Counted from the stretch's first letter, positions 1 to 7,389 are shown. The stretch is DNA of 14,041 nucleotides from an uncultured Clostridia bacterium (GCA_934772045.1 CAKVMH010000007.1:1-14041), one strand, 5' to 3'. Notes: generated by a model not told the origin, from the letters alone. Numbers and translations: made by a program.

Positions 1-353
<353 letters not shown>

Positions 354-425
354 ACCTTCCTTTTGAGAAATGAATTCTTTAGGCAAAATTATATTTAGTG
401 TTTGTAAACAAAAATGTGCAGTTGT

Positions 426-460
426 CATTGTTCTAAACAACCGAAAGGTTGTGTTCAATG
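426..460 (+). other. Hairpin in the 23S-5S spacer, probable rRNA-processing structure
   Basis: ACAACC (437-442) and GGTTGT (447-452) pair around a GAAA tetraloop, and CATTG (426-430) can pair with CAATG (456-460) to extend the stem. It ends six bases before the 5S gene. Stems flanking mature rRNAs often guide RNase processing in Bacillota. That role is inferred here; the pairing is seen in the sequence. Confidence 0.5.
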
Positions 461-466
461 TACCAT

Positions 467-583
467 GATGGTGATTATAGCTGAAAGGTTCCACTTGTTC
501 CCATTCCGAACACAAAAGTTAAGCTTTCACACGTCGACGATATTTGGCTGGAGACGGCCCGAGAAAATAGATCGTTGCCATCA
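467..583 (+). rRNA. 5S ribosomal RNA
   Basis: A full-length 5S rRNA of about 117 bases. The 5' end GATGGTGA pairs with TTGCCATC at the 3' end to form the closing helix I. The conserved loop segments CCATTCCGAACAC (about 503-515) and GAAGTTAAG-like AAAGTTAAGC (about 517-526) are present. It ends in the characteristic GAGAAAATAGATCGTTGCCA region. Ends were chosen from the closing helix, so they are good to a base or two. It is the last gene of the rRNA operon. A second copy of its last 33 bases occurs at 755-787. Confidence 0.95.
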
Positions 584-593
584 ACCTGATGAG

Positions 594-621
594 AACTCGT
601 TCAATACGGGTTCTTTTTTTA
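594..621 (+). terminator. Intrinsic terminator of the rRNA operon
   Basis: GAACTCG (594-600) pairs with CGGGTTC (608-614), with one G-T pair, around a 7-base loop and is followed by seven T. It starts 11 bases after the 5S gene, the expected place for the operon's terminator. Confidence 0.88.
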
Positions 622-754
622 TGTATTGCCGTCGAACAGCCAAATCAATACGGGTACCCACCACAACTAGCTTGTGGAAGGGATAAGGAGCAATGAAGCA
701 AAAAGCGAAATTTGCAACTTGTTTGCAAATGAGGAAAAGCGACAATTGCGACGC
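622..754. other. Spacer between the two 5S tails, made of repeat fragments
   Basis: No gene is evident. CAGCCAAAT (638-646) and GCCGTC (629-634) are the reverse complement of ATTTGGCTG (543-551) and GACGGC (554-559) inside the 5S gene. TCAATACGGGT at 646-656 repeats 602-612. CCACAA and TTGTGG (about 661-677) can pair, and ATTTGCAA (710-717) pairs exactly with TTGCAAAT (723-730). The stretch looks like debris from rearrangements around a 5S gene. A function as an RNA cannot be excluded. Confidence 0.4.
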
Positions 755-803
755 GGAGACGGTCCGAGAAAATAGATCGTTGCCATCAACCTGATGAGAA
801 CTC
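755..803 (+). pseudogene. Partial 5S rRNA copy: duplicated 3' third
   Basis: These 49 bases match 551-599, which is the last 33 bases of the 5S gene plus the start of its trailer, with one difference (T at 763 for C at 559). The upstream 84 bases of a 5S gene are missing: sequence before 755 does not resemble 5S. The fragment cannot form a 5S rRNA alone because the 5' strand of the closing helix is absent. It probably arose by duplication or by recombination between rRNA operons. Confidence 0.75.
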
Positions 804-825
804 AGATAATCTGAGTTCTTTTTTT
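798..825 (+). terminator. Second intrinsic terminator, after the partial 5S copy
   Basis: GAACTCAG (798-805) pairs perfectly with CTGAGTTC (811-818) around ATAAT, followed by seven T. It stands exactly where the first terminator stands relative to the 5S tail. The upper stem differs on both strands, so pairing is kept while sequence is not. It may act as a back-up terminator for the rRNA operon. Confidence 0.87.
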
Positions 826-905
826 ATAATTAACTTAAAAAGTTGCTGTTTTAAAAACATATTGCGAATTGCTGGAAAAACGATGAAAAAAGACGAGATT
901 AATTA

Positions 906-1292
906 TTACAACACATTTATGAAACTTACGCCAGTGATTTCGTTTAGGCCTTCTAGGTTATAGTTTAAAAGGCGGGCGTAGGTGACTGCGTCTTCTTGCG
1001 AATTGTTGACAACAGCAGAGCACAAGTATTGAAGATAATCTGAAACAGGTTGCAAATCTTTGCGAGATATTGATACGGCAAGGGTGTCCATATTTTTTGT
1101 CCAATAATCATTTAGGTTGAATATTTTGGTTTTTAAATCTGGGTCGGTTATTTCAGTTGTTAAAACTGTTTCGTAAATTGCTTTGCTTTCATTTTGCAAG
1201 TATTCAAATGTTTGGCTGGTGTTGATTGTGTCCCACACGCAAAGGGTGGTGACAAGAATGAGCAATATGAACATATAAATCCATTGTTTCAT
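906..1292 (-). CDS. DUF4363 family protein
   Basis: A 128-residue protein with one N-terminal hydrophobic segment (about residues 5-20) and a mostly helical remainder. It resembles the DUF4363 family, which in Clostridia is typically encoded directly after a DUF421 protein, as here. The biochemical role of the family is unknown. The helical part is probably held outside the membrane, but topology is inferred. The start is well supported: AAAGGAG lies 7 bases before the ATG, inside the end of the preceding gene. The stop codon of that gene is a single base upstream, so the two are probably translationally coupled. It is the last gene of a leftward unit and points at the rRNA terminators. I see no strong terminator of its own in 826-905. 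Confidence 0.8.
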   Translation of the reverse strand: MKQWIYMFILLILVTTLCVWDTINTSQTFEYLQNESKAIYETVLTTEITDPDLKTKIFNLNDYWTKNMDTLAVSISRKDLQPVSDYLQYLCSAVVNNSQEDAVTYARLLNYNLEGLNEITGVSFINVL

Positions 1293-1293
1293 G

Positions 1294-2001
1294 TTACAAC
1301 TCCTTTGTTAGATTTTCTATTGTTTGGGCGTCTTTGCCTTTTATTTGATAGAAAACTTTTCCATCATCGTCAATAGTAAAAACAAGCAAGTTTTTTATGC
1401 TTGTTTTAAGTTTATCTAACATTTTGTTGAGTTGTTTTAAGTTGATTTTGCTCGATTTAACTTCATCTTTAACCAATTTGCCGTCAGAAACAATCACATG
1501 TGGAATTTGTGCTGGTGGGTTTTGTTTGCCAACATCTTGTGCGGTAGCTGGGGCGTTTTCGCTTGTTGGAATTATGCTCATTTTGCCGTTTGTTTCCACT
1601 ATGGCATATAATATTTGGTCGAAACTATAATAATTGCATTGTCTGATTGATTCAAGCAAGTCGTCTATGTTCATGTTTAAGTCTTTAAGTGCTTGATACA
1701 TTATGCCTTGGGGGGAAATTACGACAACTGGTTTACCGCTCATTATTCGCCTAATTGTTATGCTTTTGCGCGTTAAAAATGTTATTGCGTAGTGAATTAA
1801 AACCAGAATCGCCAATGGCAAAATGCCGTGTAGAAGTGGCACATTTGTGTCGCTCATTGGAATTGTGGCTAAGTCGGCAATAATAAGGGTGATGACAACT
1901 TCATAAGGTTGCATTTCACCAATTTGGCGTTTGCCCATAAGGCGAAGGAAAATTAATACTGTAATGTATATGATTAAAACTCTTATAAACACTGTTAACA
2001 T
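1294..2001 (-). CDS. DUF421 (YetF-like) membrane protein
   Basis: A 235-residue protein of the DUF421/YetF family. About three membrane segments lie near residues 3-20, 35-51 and 56-77. The family motif GKRQIGEMQPYEVV follows the first. The soluble C-terminal part carries the typical MSGKPVVVI and LLESIRQC..YSFDQILYAIVETNGKMS elements (residues 87-142). Residues about 146-200 form a longer Lys-rich, helical insert before the last strand pair. Bacillus relatives (YetF, YdfS, 2Duf) have been linked to spore membrane properties and heat resistance, but the molecular activity is not known. It lies between spoVB and the DUF4363 gene, which supports an envelope or spore role. The Shine-Dalgarno sequence is weak (AGG about 14 bases before the ATG). 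Confidence 0.88.
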   Translation of the reverse strand: MLTVFIRVLIIYITVLIFLRLMGKRQIGEMQPYEVVITLIIADLATIPMSDTNVPLLHGILPLAILVLIHYAITFLTRKSITIRRIMSGKPVVVISPQGIMYQALKDLNMNIDDLLESIRQCNYYSFDQILYAIVETNGKMSIIPTSENAPATAQDVGKQNPPAQIPHVIVSDGKLVKDEVKSSKINLKQLNKMLDKLKTSIKNLLVFTIDDDGKVFYQIKGKDAQTIENLTKEL

Positions 2002-2057
2002 GCTTAAATTTTTGCCTATTTAAACGGTTTTAAACATACGCTAACGAATTAAAAACC

Positions 2058-3578
2058 TTATGTGCGTGCTTTTTTGCGCGACTTTAACAAATTCAACAAT
2101 TGTTTAATGTCGAACAAATTAAACATGCTGGAAAGGATTAAGACAGAGAGCATACTTATTCCGCCGCCGACAACGCATGAGATGAAGATAGGCAGGAATT
2201 TATAACAGATGCCGGCAACGAAATGCCCTAAAAGGCTTGAAGGAAGCACGATTAACACATATTTGAATGTGGTTTTGATGAGATTTACTTCCAATTGCGG
2301 AAGCGATTTTTTTATTTTGCTTAGGTTTAGCAGGGTGATGACATTCATTGAAAGGAAAAATGCCAGTATTATTGAATTGATGCCGATAAGCCAGGTTGTG
2401 CCAACTAAAACCGCAAACAGAACAGCCGAACCGATAAGATAGTTGACAAAAGATTTTACTTCCAAATTTAGGGCGTTTAAAATGCTTCCTGTTAGGTTAC
2501 AAAGTGTGATTGGAAGCACGCAAAACGCGCTTATTTGAAGCATTATGCCAGACATTGTGTTGTTGTATAAAATGACGCCTATCATGTCGCCAACTGAAAG
2601 GTAGAGAGGTATAAACATCATGCTTATGAAGATTGACACTTGAATTGTGTTTGTGATGTTGTTGCAAATTTCCTGCTGTTGATTTTTAATTAACATTGAA
2701 CTGATTGAAGGAATGAGAACCATGCTTATGCTTCCAATAACCGCCATTGGAACAAAAAGCATAGGGAATGTCATGCCCATTACCACGCCAAAACTTGCGA
2801 TTGCTTCGCTTTGGGTGTAGCCGGAAAGAATGAGCATGCTTGGCATAATTAAAGTTGTGAGCGGTTGAACAAGTGAGTTTGCAAGCCTTACACCAGTTAT
2901 TGGAACCGCGCTTTTTAATATATTTTTATATTCGCCTTTGTGGAAATCTAGTTTTGCATTTTTAAAGTATATTAACATAGTTATAACAGCCGAAACTAAG
3001 CAGGTGATGTTGAACGAGATGGCAGAGTATTTAGTGGCAATGAAATAGTCTGTTACGCGATTGAGCATAATGAATGTCAAAACAAAGCGAATAATTTGCT
3101 CAATTAATTCGGTTAAACCGCAATTGAAATAGTCGCTTTGACCCCAAATAGCACCGCGAAAAACAGCATAAACACTGCTGAAAATTACGCTAGGTATCAT
3201 AATGATTAAAATTTCAACTGCGCGATTGTCGGTTAAAATAATGCCCCAAATTTGCTTTAAACAGAGCACTAAAAGAGAACTCACGACAGCCACACTAAGT
3301 GCAATTACCAAACTGGATGTTACCACTTGATTGTGTTTTTTAAGGTCGTTGTTTACTTCGTATTTAGTGACCATTTTTGCAGTGGTGAGCGGAAGCCCAC
3401 TGGCGATTAACGTCATAAAAATGCCGAGTACACTGCTTGCCATTTGATAAAGCCCCATACCTTCAGCGCCTAATTTGCGTGAAATATATATGCGGAAAAA
3501 GAAGCCCAAAGTTCGTGTTATTATTGAAAATATTGTTACAATTGCAACCGCTTTAAAAATTGATTTTATTGATTTCAT
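2058..3578 (-). CDS. spoVB: SpoVB-like MOP-superfamily flippase
   Basis: A polytopic membrane protein of about 506 residues with around 14 hydrophobic segments, close to the usual length of SpoVB (about 518 in Bacillus). The N terminus has the family pattern TRTLGFFFRIYISRKLGAEG followed by MGLYQMA..VLGIFMTLIASGLP. SpoVB proteins belong to the MATE/MurJ-like polysaccharide exporter group and are thought to flip lipid-linked peptidoglycan precursors for spore cortex synthesis. I place the start at the ATG at 3578, because AGGTG (3587-3583) lies at normal distance from it. A GTG at 3584 would sit inside that ribosome-binding site. The DUF421 gene follows after 57 bases without a terminator, so cotranscription is likely. 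Non-sporulating Clostridia can keep such genes, so sporulation is inferred, not proven. Confidence 0.87.
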   Translation of the reverse strand: MKSIKSIFKAVAIVTIFSIITRTLGFFFRIYISRKLGAEGMGLYQMASSVLGIFMTLIASGLPLTTAKMVTKYEVNNDLKKHNQVVTSSLVIALSVAVVSSLLVLCLKQIWGIILTDNRAVEILIIMIPSVIFSSVYAVFRGAIWGQSDYFNCGLTELIEQIIRFVLTFIMLNRVTDYFIATKYSAISFNITCLVSAVITMLIYFKNAKLDFHKGEYKNILKSAVPITGVRLANSLVQPLTTLIMPSMLILSGYTQSEAIASFGVVMGMTFPMLFVPMAVIGSISMVLIPSISSMLIKNQQQEICNNITNTIQVSIFISMMFIPLYLSVGDMIGVILYNNTMSGIMLQISAFCVLPITLCNLTGSILNALNLEVKSFVNYLIGSAVLFAVLVGTTWLIGINSIILAFFLSMNVITLLNLSKIKKSLPQLEVNLIKTTFKYVLIVLPSSLLGHFVAGICYKFLPIFISCVVGGGISMLSVLILSSMFNLFDIKQLLNLLKSRKKART

Positions 3579-3590
3579 ACCCACCTTTAA

Positions 3591-3604
3591 ATTTACATGT
3601 AAAT
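3591..3604. promoter_or_regulatory. Perfect 14-bp palindrome just upstream of spoVB
   Basis: ATTTACATGTAAAT is its own reverse complement and ends 3 bases from the spoVB ribosome-binding site. It could be an operator for a dimeric repressor or simply chance in AT-rich DNA. No promoter core can be assigned with confidence; the best leftward match (AGGACA, 18 bases, TTTAAT) lies upstream, at about 3620-3650. Confidence 0.35.
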
Positions 3605-3668
3605 AGTAATTAAATCGAAAAATTAAACTTAAATTAAAATTTGCTTGTCCTAGTTTAATATATAAATA

Positions 3669-3696
3669 AAGGCTTACTGGTATGTTAAAAAGCCTT
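3669..3696. other. Hairpin in the divergent spoVB/LysM intergenic region
   Basis: AAGGCTT (3669-3675) and AAGCCTT (3690-3696) pair around a 14-base loop. There is no T run after it on either strand, so it is not a normal terminator. In this divergent 189-base region it could be a protein-binding site. No function is assigned. Confidence 0.3.
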
Positions 3697-3767
3697 AAAA
3701 AACCCTAAAATTTACACAAAATTTTACCATTTTTAAACATATTGAAATGAATTGAATATATATACAT

Positions 3768-4070
3768 ATGGAAATAAAACAGGCGGATAGTTTTTTTTAC
3801 AGGATTATGGATAGCCAAACTGAAGCAAGCGTTTGCACTAACTTAAACACATGCAAACAAAGCATTTTAAGGAACAACAATAAGTTACCATTATATGCGG
3901 GTGAGTGGGTTAAAATAGCAACGAATGACTATATAACACACTTTGTAAAACCCACAGAAACGCTTGAAACAATTGCGCTAAAATATCACACAACAAAGGA
4001 AAAACTAATGTTAGACAACGCATTGGAAACTGACAAATTGTTTATAGGTCAACAATTAAAGATTAAATAA
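3768..4070 (+). CDS. Small LysM-domain protein, tandem LysM with a degenerate first repeat
   Basis: A 100-residue protein without a recognisable signal peptide. Residues 57-99 form a clear LysM domain (THFVKPTETLETIALKYHTT, later FIGQQLKI), a fold that binds the glycan strands of peptidoglycan or chitin. Residues 3-51 look like a decayed LysM: ADSFFYRI at the front and ILRNNNKLPLYAGEWVKI at the end match the second repeat in position. Leaderless LysM proteins in spore formers can act at the forespore surface inside the mother cell, as SafA and SpoVID do. With spoVB divergently adjacent, such a role is possible, but this is inference. No clear Shine-Dalgarno sequence precedes the ATG. A bidirectional terminator lies 150 bases downstream. 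Confidence 0.82.
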   Translation: MEIKQADSFFYRIMDSQTEASVCTNLNTCKQSILRNNNKLPLYAGEWVKIATNDYITHFVKPTETLETIALKYHTTKEKLMLDNALETDKLFIGQQLKIK

Positions 4071-4122
4071 GCAAAGTTCACGTTAGTTTTAAAATGCGCA
4101 TATAGATATACTTATTTTCTTT

Positions 4123-4168
4123 TTCGCTTTCGCTTTATAATATGGTTTGTTGTTAGCAGAATAAACCA
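4123..4168. repeat. Intergenic repeat, copy A
   Basis: Begins TTCGCTTTCGCT and contains GGTTTGTTGTTAGCA. It is aligned base for base with copy B, 52 bases further on, with eleven differences over 46 bases. The flanking short stem seen in copy B is not preserved here. Confidence 0.7.
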
Positions 4169-4169
4169 A

Positions 4170-4220
4170 TTTACTTCGCTTTCGCTCGTAAATATAGTTT
4201 GTTGTTAGCACAATTAAACA
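4170..4220. repeat. Intergenic repeat, copy B, with a GNRA-type hairpin
   Basis: TTTAC (4170-4174) and GTAAA (4188-4192) enclose TTCGCTTTCGCTC. Read on the minus strand this gives a stem capped by GC-GAAA-GC, a GNRA-like tetraloop with possible G-A pairs beneath it. AGTTTGTTGTTAGCA follows (plus strand). Copy A precedes it at a period of 52 bases, and a diverged relative lies near 13829-13866. Confidence 0.7.
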
Positions 4221-4257
4221 TAACAAAAAAACACCATAAATTTGGTGTTTTTTGTTA
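4221..4257. terminator. Bidirectional intrinsic terminator
   Basis: A long stem, AACAAAAAAACACC against GGTGTTTTTTGTT, around ATAAATTT. A T run follows on the plus strand and the A run gives U on the minus strand. It separates the rightward LysM gene from the leftward 1024-residue surface protein gene and can serve both. Confidence 0.85.
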
Positions 4258-4314
4258 TATCTTTAACAATCAATTAATTGAACTTTAACTTGATTTTAAG
4301 ATAATGCAATGTTT

Positions 4315-7300
4315 TTATTGTTCTTGCTCGTCTTGTTTAACACTTGCAAGTTTTTTAACTGTTTGCCTTAAATATTCATCGGTTTTAGTTTGTTCAATTT
4401 CATTTTCAACCCAACGCACATTTGCACCGATTTGTGCACTGTGTTTTTGGTTAATTTTCATATCTTTTTCCAACTTAGCAATTTCAGTTGCCGGTGCACG
4501 CTTAATTTTAAGTTGACGGAGAGAAGATAAATCTTTCTTATATTGTTCTTCGTATGTTAAGCGTTCAGCTTGCAATGTTTCAAGTTGTTTTTCAAGTTCA
4601 CGCAAACGCTCTTCACGCATTGTTGTAGCTTTGCGCATATAGATTTGTTGTGATTGTTTTGAGTTACGGTCGTAAGCGTTTTTAGTTTTCTTAACAGGCT
4701 TTTTAATTTTAACTTTCCTTAAAGTTACGCCAACAACTGCAATGCCGATAGCCAAGAATGTCAAAACCGTTGGAATGGCGATGAACCATGCTGAATTGTT
4801 TTTGTTGTTTGATGAATTGTCGCTATCGTTGTTGTCGTCGTTTGAATCGTCTTTTGCTGGGGTAGACAACACTTTGATTGTGTCGGATGATTCTGTTACA
4901 AATTCACTTTGTTCAATTTCTTTAACAACTATGTCGCCAATGAATGCGTCACCTGTGAGGTTAGCGGTGTCCGTACCAAAGTCGATTGTCAAATATGATG
5001 TGGCTGTGTCGGTTGGGTTAATGTAGAAACTGTAAGTTTTCCAACCGTTATTAGTTCCGTCTTCTGTGTTGATGTTTTCAAACTTTTCATCATAGTTTGA
5101 CAAACTTAAACCTAAACCAAACTTATCACTTTCGCTTGCTAAATTTTGTGTGTAAACTTTGATTGTAAGCAAGTAATATTTATTTGATTCAAAGCGGTAA
5201 CCAAGGTTTGCTGTGTATTGTTCTTTTACATAATTAATTGCATGAATTGCAAGGATATTTTTATTGTCAACTAAATTAAATGCTTGATAGTTTTGATTAA
5301 AACCTTTCAAAACATTTTTAATTTGAATTTCGTCATCAGCGTTTAAAATGCCAAACTTAACATTTTCATTTTCAGTTGAATTGAAATGGTCTGCTGGGGC
5401 ATATGCTGTTGTGCTGTCTGTGGCAGTTAAGTTAGTTAAATCTGCCTTATTTACATAGGTGGTGTTTTGAACTTTATCAAATTCCTTACTAGTAGGTTGA
5501 CCAAGCACACCTGATGTACGTGGGGCATAGTCGAATGTTGCGTCGTCAACATAAGCAAAGCCGTAACCTGTTGATTTCATTTCAACTTTAACACCAACTG
5601 TCAAATTCCTTAAACCAGTGTTAACGTATAAATCAACATCTTTCCAAAGCCCAGCTGTGGTAACATTTTTAAGGCTTGAAAGCACAACTTCTTTGTTGTT
5701 AATTGTTGCAACAAGGTAGATATTAAGTGTTGAATGTTGTGTCAAAACTTTTAAACTGAACCTATGGTAACTGTTAGCGTCCAAACTCTTTTCAATTTCA
5801 CTTGTATATGAAAGTGTGTCGGTAACGCTGTTGTACATCATAAGCACGTTGTTGCTATCTGAACCGATAGGATTACCTGGGTTGATAGCAGAAGATGTGA
5901 ATGTATTGCTTGATGTGAATTTTGCAAATTCTTCTGTTTTAGTGTTGACTACACCATAAAGTTGGTTATTTGCACCCAATGACACTGTCCAATTTGCTGG
6001 GGTGGCAGGGTAGGTTTTTGTTGTGTCGGTTGTTTTAACATAATTGAAACTACCATTTGAAAGTGTCAATGCTTTGATGTCGCTTGATACGTCAACTGTT
6101 GTTGAAGCAATGTTGATTTTTTGTGTTGAACTGCCGGTTGAAGCGTCTTCAAAATTTTTGTGTGTTGCTTTTGTTAAAACAGCACCGGTAAGGCTGATTG
6201 AACCAGATGTAGCAGTGTCTTCATCGCCCAAACTTACAACAAGTTTAAATGTGGTTGTTTTGAGTGGGTGTGAGTTAATGATGAAAGTATATCTTTGATA
6301 ACCATTATTAAGCGTTGAAGTAGTGTTGTTTGTGATTGAAATGGTGTGGTCATTTGATGTGTCGTATTTAGGATTGCCGTCTTCGTCAACTTCGCCAGTT
6401 TGAACTAACCTTAAACTTGCTTTACCAGAAAGGTTCAAAGTTTTAGCACTAACAGTGAGTTTATAAACGCGGTTAGGTTCAAACGTGAAGCAGTCGTCAT
6501 TTGTTTCATATTGTGAATAAGTTTCAGGTGAGTTGATAATTTGAATTGCACTGTTGAAGTAGTTGTCGCTGTCTTCAATGTCGTAACTAACTGAACTTGT
6601 GTTTGCAAACGCCTTTTTCATGTTTGACTTTGAGAAAGTAATGCTTGAAATGTAGTTGTCAGTTTTAGGTTCAACAACCTTGCATGAAGAACTGTAAATG
6701 TTCTTTTCAGTTGTCAATTGTTGTTTTGACAATTCCTTGACATTGACACTGTCGAACAAAACTGTGCCGTTGCCATCAAGGAACATTGCTAATTTGAGAT
6801 TGTAACTTGTGAATTGGTCGGTTTCAACAAGGAACATATAAGTTGTCCAGTTATTTGATTTGCCGACATGTTCATAACTTTCAAATGCTTTGCTGTTTTC
6901 ATCAACTAAGTATAAGCTTGCCAAACCTTGGGCATTGTCCACATAAACGTCCACTGCGATTTTGTAGTAAGAACCAGCGTTTAAACTGAAACTTGTTGAA
7001 GTGTAACCATATTTTACGGAGTATGAACTGCCGTCCTTTTCACTGCTTATCATAAGTGCGAAGTTGTCCTGATCACTTGAAGGCTTTGTGTAACCTTTGT
7101 CTTCAATGTTGACAACACCGGCAGTGATTTTAGGTTGGTTTGCAGTTGTGGATTGTGGGTTATAACTAACTGATTTAAAATTACTGTCCACAAAAGTGTA
7201 AGAACTTGGGCTTGATGGTGTGTTGGTGTTATCCGACATGTTGTTAGAAAAATTAGGGTTTTCCACACTTGAAGCGGAATAGGTTGGAAGCAAGTTAAAA

Positions 7301-7389
7301 CTAAACATTGAAAAACTTGCCAAAACCGCCCAAATAAGGACAGCGAAACTAAAGAAAAATTTTTTAATTGTGCTAAATTTTGATTTCAT
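4315..7389 (-). CDS. Large surface protein: four repeat domains, one membrane span, cytoplasmic coiled coil
   Basis: Unrecognised 1024-residue protein. A long signal peptide (about 1-38, basic start then hydrophobic core) is followed by four related regions at about 64-219, 245-408, 440-623 and 655-826. Each has an 'N.A..I....' strand, then a (V)YYK/H..(L/F).VKVYTQ-like strand, then a final strand near an aromatic W/Y..Y.F pattern. This resembles galactose-binding or carbohydrate-binding (CBM4/9-like) beta sandwiches; no catalytic domain is visible. A Ser/Asn/Asp-rich linker (844-866) leads to one membrane span (867-889). A basic stop-transfer segment and about 130 cytoplasmic residues follow, with heptad-like coiled coil at about 921-955 and 961-1015. 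There is no LPXTG motif. The start is supported by AGAGGT just upstream. A role as an adhesin, glycan sensor or envelope-cytoskeleton link is inferred only. Confidence 0.85.
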   Translation of the reverse strand: MKSKFSTIKKFFFSFAVLIWAVLASFSMFSFNLLPTYSASSVENPNFSNNMSDNTNTPSSPSSYTFVDSNFKSVSYNPQSTTANQPKITAGVVNIEDKGYTKPSSDQDNFALMISSEKDGSSYSVKYGYTSTSFSLNAGSYYKIAVDVYVDNAQGLASLYLVDENSKAFESYEHVGKSNNWTTYMFLVETDQFTSYNLKLAMFLDGNGTVLFDSVNVKELSKQQLTTEKNIYSSSCKVVEPKTDNYISSITFSKSNMKKAFANTSSVSYDIEDSDNYFNSAIQIINSPETYSQYETNDDCFTFEPNRVYKLTVSAKTLNLSGKASLRLVQTGEVDEDGNPKYDTSNDHTISITNNTTSTLNNGYQRYTFIINSHPLKTTTFKLVVSLGDEDTATSGSISLTGAVLTKATHKNFEDASTGSSTQKINIASTTVDVSSDIKALTLSNGSFNYVKTTDTTKTYPATPANWTVSLGANNQLYGVVNTKTEEFAKFTSSNTFTSSAINPGNPIGSDSNNVLMMYNSVTDTLSYTSEIEKSLDANSYHRFSLKVLTQHSTLNIYLVATINNKEVVLSSLKNVTTAGLWKDVDLYVNTGLRNLTVGVKVEMKSTGYGFAYVDDATFDYAPRTSGVLGQPTSKEFDKVQNTTYVNKADLTNLTATDSTTAYAPADHFNSTENENVKFGILNADDEIQIKNVLKGFNQNYQAFNLVDNKNILAIHAINYVKEQYTANLGYRFESNKYYLLTIKVYTQNLASESDKFGLGLSLSNYDEKFENINTEDGTNNGWKTYSFYINPTDTATSYLTIDFGTDTANLTGDAFIGDIVVKEIEQSEFVTESSDTIKVLSTPAKDDSNDDNNDSDNSSNNKNNSAWFIAIPTVLTFLAIGIAVVGVTLRKVKIKKPVKKTKNAYDRNSKQSQQIYMRKATTMREERLRELEKQLETLQAERLTYEEQYKKDLSSLRQLKIKRAPATEIAKLEKDMKINQKHSAQIGANVRWVENEIEQTKTDEYLRQTVKKLASVKQDEQEQ

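Noticed and set aside
414..686. Open reading frame of 90 codons over the 5S gene, with another of 65 codons on the other strand
   Set aside because: Both lie across the 5S rRNA and its terminator, and neither resembles a protein family; chance frames in structural RNA.
3737..3767. Sigma-E-like promoter (ACATATT then TATACAT) before the LysM gene
   Set aside because: The -10 would abut the start codon, putting the transcript start inside the gene; AT-rich chance match.
4111..4220. Short direct repeats looking like a minimal CRISPR array
   Set aside because: Only two units, contiguous and without spacers of unique sequence, and the repeats are diverged; no cas genes nearby.
7050..7268. 72-codon frame on the minus strand
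   Set aside because: Out-of-frame reading of the Ser/Thr-rich start of the 1024-residue protein; no start signal.
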